The notes beneath the pieces are model-generated. The model saw only the letters and a list, made by a program, of their open reading frames with translations. It did no database searches and had not been told where the DNA came from. The translations under genes and the position numbers were made by a program. From contig NW_005201381.1 of NCBI RefSeq assembly GCF_000372725.1, positions 300,338 to 364,337 on the forward strand: a stretch of DNA of 64,000 nt, in the 5' to 3' direction. The DNA is from Emiliania huxleyi CCMP1516. Lineage: Eukaryota; Haptophyta; Isochrysidales; Noelaerhabdaceae. Below are positions 10,280-20,499 of this stretch, piece after piece (the stretch's first letter is position 1; each line of letters starts with the position of its first letter).

Positions 10280-12727
10280 ATGGTCTGTGCGATCCTCTGC
10301 CTCGCCAGTGCGCACGCCTCGGTGCTCTCCGCACCAGCCGAGCCGCCTCTCACCCCCGAGAACATCAATCCGCGGCTGGTCGCAGCGGAGTACGCCGTGC
10401 GGGGCAGGCTGCTCGACCGGGCCAAAGAGCTCGAGTCGGTGGGGAGGCGGACGGTCAAGTGCAACATCGGGAATCCGCAGGCGCTGGGCCAGAGGCCGCT
10501 CTCGTGGGTGAGACAGGTCCTCTCCCTCGTTCTCAACGCCGACCTACTCGAGGCGGCCGAGGCGGCGGCATGCGGCAGCAGTGACGGCGAGGCGCTGCGG
10601 GCGCTCTTCCCGCCAGACGCGGTGGCGCGGGCGAGGGTGTACGTGGACGCCATCTCGTCGGCGGGCGCGTACTCCGACTCGCAGGGCGTGCTATGCGTGC
10701 GCGAGGAGGTTGCGCACTTCCTCCGCGAGCGGGACGGCTGCGGCTCCGAGGCGCGCGGCCAGAGCTGTATATGCACCTCTGCACCCTCCGGCACTGCCGT
10801 CGGGCAGCCCTGCTCAGCACCTCTGCAGGAGGAGGGTGCTGCGTCCGTCACCTGCGTGGGCCGCGCCTGCCCCCTCGCACCTGCCCCACGGACGACACTA
10901 TAGTCGCCCCCGTGAATACTTTATTCTGTGAGAGCCCTGGTGTGAAGAGTGCGTGAGGGGTCGCACCCGTTGCACCCGGACCTGCCTCCCAGGCGCGCGA
11001 CGTCTTCCTCACGGATGGCGCGTCGGCGGGCGTGCGCGCGCTGCTTCAGGCGCCGCCCAAGTCGTGGAGACTCGCCCACTTGATCACCTCCCCGTCACAT
11101 CCTACACACCTTGACCTGCACCATCCTCCCACCTCACCCGGACCGAGGCCTTACCCTCACCTAATCCCGTGTCCATGCGCGTGTCCCTGGTACCTCTTCC
11201 TCCCTGGCACGTCCCCAGGCGCTACTCGGCCAGCCGGGTGTCGACGCGATCCTGGCGCCCTCTCCCGTCTACCCTCTCTACTCTGCCCTCTCGACGCTGC
11301 TCGACGGCGCCGCGCTCCGCCCACCGAGGGCGTGTCCAGGACGTGTCCAGGACGTGTCGAGGACGTGCTCTCACAGGCGGCGCCGCGCTCTACCCGCTCA
11401 CCGAAGACGCCGCCGGCACGTGGGGCATCAGAGTGTCCAACCTCGAGGCATCGCTGCAGCTCGCGCGCGCGAGGTGCGCGATCTCCCCATATCTCCCCAT
11501 ACCTCCCCATACCTCCCCATACCTCCCCATACCTCCCCATACCTCCCCATACCTCCCCATACCTCCCCATGTCTCGCTGGACGACGCGTGGTGCGCGATT
11601 TTCTCCCCCTCTCTCCCCACAGGGGGTCGAACGTGCGCGCGCTCGTCGTGATCAACCCCGGCAACCCGACTGGCCAGTGCATGAGCGCGGAGGAGGTTGC
11701 AGCCGTGCTCGAGTTTGCGGCGCGGGAAGGGCTCGTTCTGCTCGCAGACGAGGTCTACCAGACTAACCCTAAACCTGACCCTAACGCTAACGCTAACCCT
11801 AACCCTAACCCTAACCCTAACCCTAACCCTAACCCTAACCCTAACCCTAGGTCTACCAGGCGAATGTCTACAACGGCGGACCCGCGCGCACCGGCAAGCG
11901 GCGGAACGACTTCCACTCCTTCCGGCGCGCGCTCGCGCTGCTGCGGCAGACGAAGCCGCAGCTGGCTGCGAGAGCGCAGCTCGTCTCGATGCACTCCACC
12001 TCGAAGGGCTTCTATGGCGAGTGCGGGCTGCGCGGCGGCTTCTTCGCCCTCGATGGCAACTGGGACGACGGCGTGCGGTCGCAGCTCGTCAAGCTCTCCT
12101 GGACCTTTCCTGGACCTTTCCTGGACCTTTCCTGGACCTTTCCTAGGTCGCAGCTCGTCAAGCTCGCCTCCATCTGCCTCTGCTCGAACGTCGTCGGCCA
12201 GCTGGCCATGGGTTTGGTCGTCTCGCCGCCCCGGCCCGGCATGCCCTCCCATCATACCTCCAGAGTACCGAACCCAGTGTGGGTTCAGTCCCGTGGGTGG
12301 TGTGGTAGGCATGCCCTCCCACGACACGTTCGCCGCAGAGAGAGGCGCCATCCTCGAGTCGCTCCGCGCACGCGCAGACACGCTCGCCGCCGCGCTTGAC
12401 GCGCTGCCCGGCGTCACTTGCGCGCCTGCTGAGGGCGCGCTCTACCTCTTCCCTCGCATCGCCCTCCCGCCGGCGGCGGTCGCCGCGGCGCGCGAGGCGG
12501 GCGTCGCGCCGGACGAGCTCTACGCGATGCGGCTGCTCGACGCGACGGGTCTGGTGGTGGTGCCTGGGTCGGGCTTCGGCCAGCCCGACCCCGAGGCGTA
12601 CCACGTGCGCACCACCTTCCTCCCTCCCGCCGACCAGCTCGAGCAGGTCACCTCCGCCATCGCCGCCTTCCACCGCTCTTTTGTCGACGAGTTCGCCACG
12701 CCCGCCGCCGCCGCCGCAACCGCGTGA
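10280..12727 (+). CDS. Alanine aminotransferase (PLP-dependent)
   Basis: Eight exons join in frame to 526 residues: 10280-10750, 10993-11049, 11219-11306, 11377-11473, 11623-11752, 11851-12077, 12147-12238, 12309-12727. ACCATGG surrounds the start. The enzyme exchanges amino groups between alanine and 2-oxoglutarate. Family motifs appear in order: NIGNPQALGQ, GAYSDSQG, VFLTDGAS, VVINPGNPTGQ, LLADEVYQ, HSTSKGFYGECG (the Lys binds PLP) and VVPGSGFGQ. The length fits the family. The hydrophobic N-terminus (VCAILCLASAHASVLSA) may be a targeting signal. Donors are GC in introns 1, 2, 3 and 7 and GT in 4, 5 and 6. Introns 4, 5 and 6 carry CTCCCCATA, CCCTAA and CCTGGACCTTT repeats. In several introns the first bases repeat the start of the next exon exactly (see findings). 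Confidence 0.93.
11488..11573 (+). repeat. CTCCCCATA minisatellite in intron 4
   Basis: About nine copies of CTCCCCATAC, with minor variants, inside the fourth aminotransferase intron. Similar CTCCCCATATCT units recur at 24836-24868. Confidence 0.9.
11763..11850 (+). repeat. Interstitial telomere-like (CCCTAA)n in intron 5
   Basis: Tandem CCCTAA units with a few variants at the 5' end (CCTGACCC, AACGCTAA). They form almost all of the fifth aminotransferase intron. The last unit supplies the acceptor CTAG. Confidence 0.95.
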
Positions 12728-13023
12728 GGCGCGGGCCGATAGAGCACCGGCCGCTTGCTGGCACCGGCCGCGATTTGCGCGCCGCGGCCGAGACCCTCCG
12801 TCCCTCCCTCAGCGGTGCGCCGAGCGCCCGGGTGGAAGAACTCCGTCTCCGTGCTAGGTGCACGTGCTCGTGTTGGGTGTGTGCGATGTGCGTGTGGGGT
12901 GCTGGGGAGTTGATCATACAGACGGACGGGCGTAAGCGTTGTACACACACACAGGTAAAGTGTGACACTTTACCTCCTAAACGGACTTTACCTAAGCTAA
13001 ACGGACTTTACTCCACAATGGTC
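12728..13023. other. Short intergenic region between convergent genes
   Basis: Holds the 3' side of the aminotransferase gene. AAACGGACTTTACCTAAGCT-like short repeats lie near 12975-13010. Confidence 0.4.
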
Positions 13024-13254
13024 TCACCCCTCCTTCTCAGCCACAGGCTTCTCCTGCCCGAGCGTGCTCTTCGGCGTCTCTCGGCCCACGACTCTCATGG
13101 CCATCATGGTCTCTTCCCGCCCGTGCTCGTCTCCTCTCGACCTGGCTCCGAGGTAGTACGCTGCAGCGGCAGCGACAGCGAGGGCCAGCCCGAGTTTGTC
13201 CGTGGATCTGACAACGGCGAGTGTGGCCTTTCGCTGCTTGTGCTGCTGGACCAT
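13024..13254 (-). CDS. Small single-helix membrane protein, uncertain
   Basis: From the ATG at 13254 the frame encodes 76 residues: a basic N-terminus (QQHKQRKATLAVVRSTDK), one hydrophobic helix (LGLALAVAAAAAYYLGA) and a charged tail ending EKPVAEKEG. The frame stays open further upstream without another ATG, so a 5' exon is possible. The composition resembles small mitochondrial or ER membrane proteins, but I recognise no family. The plus strand has a strong donor-like GGTGAGT at about 13290, leaving an opposite-strand exon as an alternative. Confidence 0.4.
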   Translation of the reverse strand: MVQQHKQRKATLAVVRSTDKLGLALAVAAAAAYYLGARSRGDEHGREETMMAMRVVGRETPKSTLGQEKPVAEKEG

Positions 13255-15317
13255 GTCCACAAAGCAACGCTGGTACGGCACGCCCCCGGGTGAGTCTCGC
13301 GCCTCGCTGTCGCCCGCGCCGTGAGAAGCTCAAAGCAAAAAAAAACTCCCGGGAGGCGACATCGAGTGTGTACGTCGTGTGCTGGTGTGATCTGTGATCT
13401 GTGAGGGTCCGCCCGCAGGCGCATTTTTACCGAGCTCCGAGGCGGTGCCCTGGTGCCGAGCGCAGGCAGTGCCCACCGGTCAGACAAACACAACATCTCT
13501 CTCTCTCTCCGGTCGGACAGCATTGTAGATCCCAGGGCGAGGGTGGTGGAGAGGGCCGGCGGTCCGTGTCTGGTGTTCTTAGCTCCGGGTTGTGAATGAG
13601 CTTGCCTGCCCCTGGGGGGGCGGTGACTGAGTGCGGTCGAGCCGCCCGCGGCGGAGGCAAGGCGGCAAAGGGTGGCAAGGGCGGCGGCAAGGCCAAGGGC
13701 GGTGGCAAGGGTTGTGGCCGTGTGGCGCACCAGACCCGCTTTGCGCCGCCGCCCTCAACGCCCGATATACTCGGTTAGAGCCGGCGGAGCGACGGCGGCA
13801 AAGGTGCGGCCGCCGCGACCTCATACGGTGTCGAGCGCCGTAGAGACGGCCCCGAGAGCCGCCACCAGGTGTGCCACGACCGCAGTCGCGAGGCTCGTGG
13901 CGATGGATGCGCCAGACTCGCTTTGCGCCGCCGCCCTCAACGCCCGATACTCGATCAGAGCCGGCGGAGCGACGGCGGCAGAGTTGCGGCCGCCGGCGAC
14001 CTTCCCCTCGACCACGCCGCCGACCCGTCGACAAGCACGCGTGGACTGCCATCGAGAAGAAGGAGAAGGAGGGCGGCGCATCCGGAGCCCGCGGGCGCGG
14101 CGTGGGCGGGCGCGGGCGCGGGCGGGCGCGCGGGAACCCCGCCAGCGGAGGCGACAATGCCTCTGGCGGCGCTGCAGGCGGCGCGCGGCGCGCCCCTCGC
14201 CGGTCTCCCGCACGCTCCTGAGGGCCGAGAGGGCCGAGAGGCGGGGTTGGTGACCCGGGGGCATGGGCGGTGCGGCCCGCGCCGCGCGCGGGCGCGTGGC
14301 AGCCCGTGAGTGCCGAGATCGGGTCTGTGCTTCGACGTAGCATGGGCCCCCGGAGGCCCAAGCATCTACAGCAGCGGCGAAGTGAGCCTCTGGGCCGGCG
14401 CGGGGGCCCCCGGAGGCACCGTGCGCCGCGCCGCAGTGCGGAAACGGGGCTCCGGCTCTACTAGTCTCTACTAGCACCAACTTCCCGATCTAACCCGGTC
14501 TAACAGAGGGCAGATTTGGAGAGATCTCGAGGAGTACATACAGATAGACCCTCTAACCATAAGAAAACTCCGACCTGATCGGTCGTACTGACCGCCGACA
14601 GATCACTCCAGACAGCAGACAGCGCGACGTCTGCACGCGGCCGGCCGGGCGAGAGGCTTGACACGATCCGACCCTGCGACCCTGACGCTGCAGCTCTAGC
14701 TATCAGACATGCACTGCTGACTGCTGCCACAATATGCGACCTGTGCTGGCCCACTTGGCGGCCTTCCCGGTCAGTGGTGAGGCGCAGTTCAGAGCTGTCG
14801 ATGGCGCGATGCCGCACTGGTCCCACATTGGTGACACGAGACCACCAAGTTTGCCAGTCCAAGAGAGAGGCACCGGCGCTGTCCTGTGAAGGTGCGTGGT
14901 CCCTCCTGACTGCCCATGCGCGCGAGGCTGTGTAGGCATAGCCTCGAGAGTGCCAGCAGCCAATCCGAGGCGACGCGCATTGCGCCAGAAGCGTGCACAC
15001 GATGGAAGGACACCTTCCTACTGGTCGTAGAATCAGGTCGTCACTGAATGCTTGATACTAAGGCCGCGAGCTATGCAGGTGATCAATTGTGCATCATGGC
15101 ACGGTCAGCAGCGCCGACAGGCTGTCGCAAGGCGTGATAGCATGGCCGCAAGTACGCAGAATTCCCATGAAAACAAGTAAAAATCGCGAAAAAAAGAAAA
15201 AATCCCGAAAAAATCGGCGCCTGCGGCGGGCCGTGGGAACCCATCTCCCCCCCGCATGGACACCCTCTGGGGGCCCCGCGCCGGCCCAGAGAAGTGAGCG
15301 TGTTTGTGGTGTTGGTG
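13255..15317. other. Repeat-bearing stretch without a supported gene
   Basis: Two similar ~100-bp blocks occur at about 13718-13822 and 13903-14002 (both contain CTTTGCGCCGCCGCCCTCAA). A 166-residue minus-strand ORF at 14500-15000 was examined, but it has no in-frame evidence of a family. Confidence 0.45.
13718..14002 (+). repeat. Direct repeat, two ~100-bp units ~185 bp apart
   Basis: The units share CGCTTTGCGCCGCCGCCCTC, AACGCCCGATA and AGCCGGCGGAGCGACGGCGG with scattered mismatches. The function is unknown; it is probably a local duplication. Confidence 0.7.
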
Positions 15318-15371
15318 TGACGTCTGAGCTTGGATCTGTGACTAAAGCCGCTTACCACTGATGGATCCCCA

Positions 15372-16221
15372 GGCCGAGCGTTTTTGATCTCTGGGTCAGT
15401 GGGGGGCCGAGCCGCCTCGGGGTGGCGGGCGGGCGGGCGTTTTGAAAAACAGAAAACAGAAAACAGAGGGGGGCCAGGGCCCCCACTACGATTAGACACA
15501 CGCACCTGGCTCCTGGGACAAGGGGCGAGAATCGCGCAGCATGCAGTTCAGCGGAGATGGGAGAAGCTGAGAGGGGGGGGGGGGGGGACGTCCCGACACG
15601 GCAGCTTGGAGCTGACCCCAGGAGAGAGAACGAGAACAGCGATGGCGCCCCCATATGACCGTAGACAGAAATGACGAGCCGACAGCGATGCAGCGGCAGC
15701 GAAGGCGGCGAGAAGGGCCCGGACCGCCGGGCGGCAGCAGAGACATCGGCGGACGGGGGAGCACACGAGACACGTCGGCATAGGAGCCAGGGGTGTGGGC
15801 TGGGCCTGCATCATGAATGGGCCTGATAGCGACGGCGGCGACGTAGGCGAGACGGCGGCGAGGGTGGCGACGGTCACGATGTTACGACGATGAAGCTGAC
15901 GAAATGGATGACGCCATCGCGCAACAATGGACATATCCTCGATGTCGTCGTCCTTGCCGGAAGGGGCAGCGCACGCGCCTCTGAAGATCGAGGCGCGTGG
16001 CTCAAAGCCGGCGCTGCGCGGGGTTTCGTGCCCATCCGACATGGTCTACTTTTCCATTTTTTGGATGCCGTGGTCGTGGGGGTCACTCACGACCCGCCGA
16101 CGAGGTACCGTAGGCGGCGCGCTTTGACGGTTCTACATTTTGTTTTTGTTTTCAGTCTAGGGGGCCCGACCCCCTCAGAGGCGGCGGGCGGGCGCCCACT
16201 GACCCAGAAATCAAAAAAACT
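15372..16221. mobile_element. DNA element with imperfect ~28-bp inverted ends, 850 bp
   Basis: The ends read TTTTTGATCTCTGGGTCAGT on the left and, in reverse complement, TTTTTGATTTCTGGGTCAGT on the right. It is flanked by CCA on both sides (15369-15371 and 16222-16224), while the uninterrupted sister copy has a single CCA at that point. A 3-bp duplication is typical of PIF/Harbinger elements, but the family is an inference. No intact transposase frame is seen. Confidence 0.75.
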
Positions 16222-16399
16222 CCACCCGAATAACACACAGAGTGAGCGCCCCAGCACTTCACTACGGTCTACGCCCTCCGCGCGAAATCACTAGTGGTGC
16301 TTTGTGGCAGCACATTGTGCTTTGTGGCAGCACGGGTGCGGTGCCCGAGACCGAGTAGAGGCTCTACCATAGAGGGGGCGCTCCGCCGCTAACGTAAGG

Positions 16400-17436
16400 T
16401 AGGGTGCCCACAGGACCCAAAAGAAAATAGCTTTCCGCCTCAAAAAGGGACGCACGAGCCAAATCTGATGTTGGAGTGTTCCAATAGGAGCGAGGCCTCT
16501 TCCGTGGGGGGACCGAGTGCCTAGGAAAAGAGGGTTCCCCGGTTTGTCACGCGCGAGCACGAGCGTGACACTGCACTTGGCGCCGAGCGCCCGCGGCTCA
16601 GACCTTGTGCAGGCCACCCCTCGGTGACCATGCCGGTCCGGACCGACGGCGCTCGGTGTGGAGCAAGCAGACCCCCCCCCCCCATCGGCGCGCGCTCGCC
16701 ATTCCAACGGCCGCCAGGAGCACCAAGAGGACTCCTCATGGCTGTGGTCAAGTGTGGGCTTCGACCGGCCTCGGCTGGGGGGGCGGGTTGTCCCGGCTGC
16801 GGACGCCTTCTGCAGCCCCCTGGGCCCGTGACAGCACCCCAAAACTGCCCCTCGGCGGCATACAGCACTGCCAGCCAGCCTCTTCCTCCTCCTAAGGGCT
16901 GTACTATAGGCCATATTGCGCCGCCTCCTACTGGCAGCCGGGCGGGCGCGCGCCGCGGGCGCCTCGGCGCGCGCACGGCTCGCAAAGTTCGAACGAGTAC
17001 TGCCGCCCGGCCGCCTCAAGGCTGCCGGGCGGCAGTACTCGCCTCGCAAGGCGCGCACCGGCTGGTCTGGCTGCTGCGCCGGCGGCCGCTGCGCTGGCCG
17101 CTGCTGCGCCGGCTGGCGGGCGGTACGGCCGCCGGCGGCCGCTGCACCCGCGCCTTCCCTCGCGGGCGCCGTCGCGCTGCGCGCGCCCAACTCTGCTGGT
17201 ACACGGCACGCGTCGTCACACAGCCGCGGAGAACAGGCGGTGCTGTGCGTGAAGCGCGCGCGATCTCGTACTTTTAAGGCTGGATCCGGCCATTCCAAGG
17301 GTATACCTTTGAGAATCCCCAGCGTCCCACCCTCCTAGTCACACTCTCAATATCTCGACTCTCCAACACGAGGTGCTGCGATCGGGGGTGGCCTATTTCT
17401 TTTTTCCTTTCTTTTTTTGGGTCCTGTGGGCACCCT
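16400..17436. mobile_element. hAT-like non-autonomous element, ~1.04 kb
   Basis: The inverted ends begin TAGGGTGCCCACAGGACCC and are mirrored before 17436. ACGTAAGG flanks both sides (16392-16399 and 17437-17444) and is present once in the empty sister copy near 18080. A 7-8 bp duplication with ends of the T/CAGGG type fits hAT. The inside holds a near-perfect 20-bp-stem hairpin at about 16996-17045 but no recognisable transposase. Confidence 0.85.
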
Positions 17437-17514
17437 ACGTAAGGGGAAACCCTCAAAGCGGGCAGACCCAGACGCCAGACCAACCCTCCTCTCGGGGAGA
17501 CCCCGCTAGGGTTG

Positions 17515-17861
17515 TCAAACGTTAAGAGCTGAACAGTGTTGCTAGTGTTAACAGTAACAACAGAACAACAGTGGGGCTCCCCAACAACCGTAGCTAACGT
17601 TAGGCCGGCTGAACAACAATAAGGAAGGCCTGGCAGTGACCCACGACGATCTCTAGTGTCCAGTGCGGGTAAAACCCGAAAATACCCGGGAAAACCCAGG
17701 TTTTTTCGGGTTTTACCCGGGTTTTTTGGCATTTTCTGCTTGCTGACCACTGAACAACAGTAACAACAGTAACAAACAGTAACAGCTTGGGCTGGGGAGA
17801 ACACTTGAACAACGTTGAGGATTTCAGCCAACAATAGTGCAACTGTTAGGCCCAAAGTTAA
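17515..17861. mobile_element. Truncated copy of the GTCAAACGTTAAGAGC element
   Basis: It matches the left half of the element at 41231-41971, including the GGGTAAAACCCGAAAATACCC palindrome block and the AACAACAGTAACAACAGTAA tracts. It abuts the end of R copy 1 and the start of R copy 2. Confidence 0.75.
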
Positions 17862-17864
17862 CGT

Positions 17865-18150
17865 CTGAGCTTGGATCTGTGACTAAAGCCGCTTACCACT
17901 GATGGATCCCCACCCGAATAACACACAGTGAGCGCCCCAGCACTTCACTACGGTCTACGCCCTCCGCGCGAAATCACTAGTGGTGCTTTGTGGCAGCACA
18001 TTGTGCTTTGTGGCAGCACGGGTGCGTTGCCCGAGACCGAGTAGAGGCTCTACCCTAGAGGGGGCGCTCCGCCGCTCTAACGTAAGGGGAAACCCTCAAA
18101 GCGCGCAGACCCAGACGCCAGACCAACCCTCCTCTCGGGGAGACCCCGCC
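17865..18150 (+). repeat. Repeat R, copy 2, uninterrupted
   Basis: Continuous version of the sequence that is split in copy 1. It contains GTGCTTTGTGGCAGCAC twice in tandem. There is no ORF of note. The nature of R is unknown. Confidence 0.85.
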
Positions 18151-19344
18151 CGTGTTTACTTTATGGTTTCCTGGATCCTGCAAACGCGCACCGTAACCCG
18201 ATCTTGATACATCATCCGGCCCCCGCGCTCGCCCGCTCGGGGTGCGCTTCTTTTTTAGGACTTATAGCTCCCCCGGACCTGGGGTGTCCGGCTCCCACCT
18301 CCCAGCGTCCGGGGTGTGAGCGCAGATAACTGCACTCTCCAGGAAAGTGCTCCACCGCAGCGAAATCCGTCTCCCGTCTCCGCGCAAACGCACGAATGAA
18401 CTATGAAGAAAGAATAAAGAAAGAAAGCCCTAAGCCGTGCCCGCCCAATCAAAAAAGTCGCTCGAGGCGAGCTCCCCCATGCATCGTGGCTACCGGCTAC
18501 CATGCTACGTCATGCTACCTTGGCCTCTTTCTACTCTGTGCCTTGCGGGCGCTTTGCATCAACCACTCATTCAAATCCGGCCTCCGCCCGCCGCTCGCCT
18601 GGTGGCTCGCGCTCGTGGCCGGCGCCTGCGGCGCCGCGCCTTGCCGCCGCGCCGGCCCCCGCCCGCCCCCGGCCCCACGCGAGGTCGCGCCCAACTCGAA
18701 GGTCGGACTGCAGCGCGCCTTGTAGTCGGCATTGTGCATCCTTACCCAGAAAGGCGCGAGCGCCGTATCGCGCTGCCGCCGCCGCGTGCCCGCCGCCTTC
18801 GCCTCGTCCTCCCTCCGCTCCTACGGTGGATCTAAGCGTAGTGGAGAGAGGCGATTCCAGTGCGCGCTACTACTCGTCGGGCCAGAGGGGCCTCTGCGGA
18901 GCGGTGGGGGCCTCTGCCCAACATGGCCGCAAGCCCCGTGTTGCTCTCGCCGACTGCGGAGGGCCGGCGCTCACGCGCGGTGCGGAAGAAGCAGTCGGCG
19001 AGGAGCCTATCGACTGGGAAGCAGATGAGGGCGCTGCAAGCTCAAAGGCGCGGCTGAGTTGTCAAGCGACCGGTTCATGTCAGGCGGGTAGGTCGCAGCT
19101 GCTGCAGAGTTGAAGTTGCCGTCGCTGTCGCGCCCAAACGCAACCTACGGCCGAGCGCAGAGTCAGAGAACAAACGCCGAGACTGCAGTGGCGGCGTCAC
19201 TCACCCTGCTGTGCTGGCGGAAGCACCTGCAGACCTTGTCTCCGAAGCTGCTCCGCACGTAGCGCTGGACGCCGTCGGTGGCAGCCAGAGCGGTCGGCTA
19301 TGGGAAGCACCCGACAGGTCAAGTGCGCTCTCACTGGCAGTGGT
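18151..19344. other. Gene-free stretch
   Basis: No coding region supported by family features. It may contain 3' sequence of the minus-strand gene that ends at 19345. Confidence 0.4.
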
Positions 19345-20499
19345 CTACTGGCAGTGTGACACACTGCCAACCTTCTTGTACTCGGAGGACAGCGCGCACT
19401 GGTCGAACTCGACGAGGTGGGAGTTGCACGCGCTCCGAAGGAAGTCAGCGACGGCGGGGATGCACCAGAGGGGGCAGTGGCGCCACTGCTCTTTCGCAAA
19501 CGGGCGGTGAAGCCGCTCCTTCGAGGCGTAGTCGGGCGGGTTCTCGATCATAGCCTCCCCGCCGCCGGAGTAGACGAGTGCGCAGCACTCGAGGGATAGG
19601 CGCGTCAGGGCGTTGCCAATGTTGAGCTCCTGCTGCTGCCACGGCTCCAAGCCTGGCAGCCCAAGTACATTCTCGCGGTCGCGCAGCGGCTGGCAGCCCG
19701 GCCCGCAGTTGTCGTGAAAGCGCAGCACCGAGTAAGACGAGCAGACGACGCCAGCGAAGCACATGTCGAACTGGCGGTCTCGGCAGAGCTCTCTCAGGCC
19801 GTCAGCTGTCCGCGGCTCGAGCATGTCCTCCTGGGACCCGTCGCCAGAGCCGCGCAAGATGTCGAGCTCGGCAATCTCGACGCACAACCCTTCTCCCTTC
19901 CCGTCGGCGGCCAGTCTCGCTCGCTCGACCAAGAAGGCCGCCAGCCCGTCGTCAGGGCGGTCGTCTCCCGCGAAGAGGACCAGCACGCGGTAAATCTCGA
20001 AGAAGCCGCAACGCAGGCCCGTCTTCTTGTCGATTCCGTAGCGGGGAAACTCGTGCCACTTGTACTGAGTCTTCCGCTCGCGAGGCTCGAGCCTATTCGA
20101 GAAGCGAGACTGAGGGCGCCTCTCGATGGAGCAGGATGAGGCGCGAGGTGCAGCGCACGAGCGAGTCGCACCCTTGGGAGGGTGGCAGAAGCTGCACTTG
20201 TCGCCCAGGCTGCACTCGACCTCGGCCGGTGGTGGTGGCGGAGGCGGCTCGGCTGGCGGCTGGCCCTCGCCGCTCCCTCGCGCCACGGCAGGCGGCGGTC
20301 CCGCGGCAGGCGGCGGCCCCGCGGCCAGCGGCGGAGGCGGAGGCGACGACGGCGGCGGTGGCGACGACGGCGGCGGCGGCGGCTGCTGCGTCTCGGCAGT
20401 GGCGCGGTCGTCCATCGCCTGGTCAGCGGCGACGGCGTTCAAGGGGTCCCAGATGGCATCGAATGCGGCGTCGTCCAGCTCGTCGAAGAATTCGGCCAT
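19345..20499 (-). CDS. Cys/His-knuckle protein with methyltransferase-like domain
   Basis: It starts at the ATG at 20499 (MAEFFDELDDAAFDAIWDP) and is intronless, 384 residues. The order is an acidic N-terminus, a Pro/Ala linker, a short Cys/His motif (ECSLGDKCSFCHPPKG) and then a ~240-residue alpha/beta domain. Its strands read VLVLFAGDDRPDDGLAAFL, VEIAELDIL and FDMCFAGVVCSSYSVLRF, the last resembling a PPCxxFS methyltransferase loop, followed by AMIENPPDY. The layout matches Rossmann methyltransferase-like domains I recall from algal mobile-element proteins, but the catalytic PPC is replaced by VVC, so activity is doubtful. It may be a domesticated or element-encoded gene. No neighbouring element parts were recognised. 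Confidence 0.62.
   Translation of the reverse strand: MAEFFDELDDAAFDAIWDPLNAVAADQAMDDRATAETQQPPPPPSSPPPPSSPPPPPLAAGPPPAAGPPPAVARGSGEGQPPAEPPPPPPPAEVECSLGDKCSFCHPPKGATRSCAAPRASSCSIERRPQSRFSNRLEPRERKTQYKWHEFPRYGIDKKTGLRCGFFEIYRVLVLFAGDDRPDDGLAAFLVERARLAADGKGEGLCVEIAELDILRGSGDGSQEDMLEPRTADGLRELCRDRQFDMCFAGVVCSSYSVLRFHDNCGPGCQPLRDRENVLGLPGLEPWQQQELNIGNALTRLSLECCALVYSGGGEAMIENPPDYASKERLHRPFAKEQWRHCPLWCIPAVADFLRSACNSHLVEFDQCALSSEYKKVGSVSHCQ

Larger units (their letters stand above)
15321..17514. repeat. Repeat R, copy 1, split by two insertions
   Basis: Segments 15321-15371, 16222-16399 and 17437-17514 line up one after another with the continuous copy at 17865-18150 (starting ACGTCTGAGCTTGGATCTGT). 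The two interruptions are separate elements. The sister copy acts as an empty-site control for both. Confidence 0.85.

Noticed and set aside
11460-11620. YGEVWGGMGR-type repeat protein
   Set aside because: Translation of the CTCCCCATA minisatellite, which lies in an intron of the aminotransferase.
11755-11850. NPNPNP / LGLGLG repeat peptides
   Set aside because: Translation of telomere-like CCCTAA repeats in an intron.
13037-13730. 98- and 208-codon minus-strand ORFs around 13.0-13.7 kb
   Set aside because: Low-complexity frames without family features; only the small helix-bearing frame at 13024-13254 was kept, at low confidence.
14500-15000. 166-codon minus-strand ORF considered as an old retroelement fragment
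   Set aside because: No reverse transcriptase, RNase H or integrase motif was recognisable; nothing beyond an open frame supports it.
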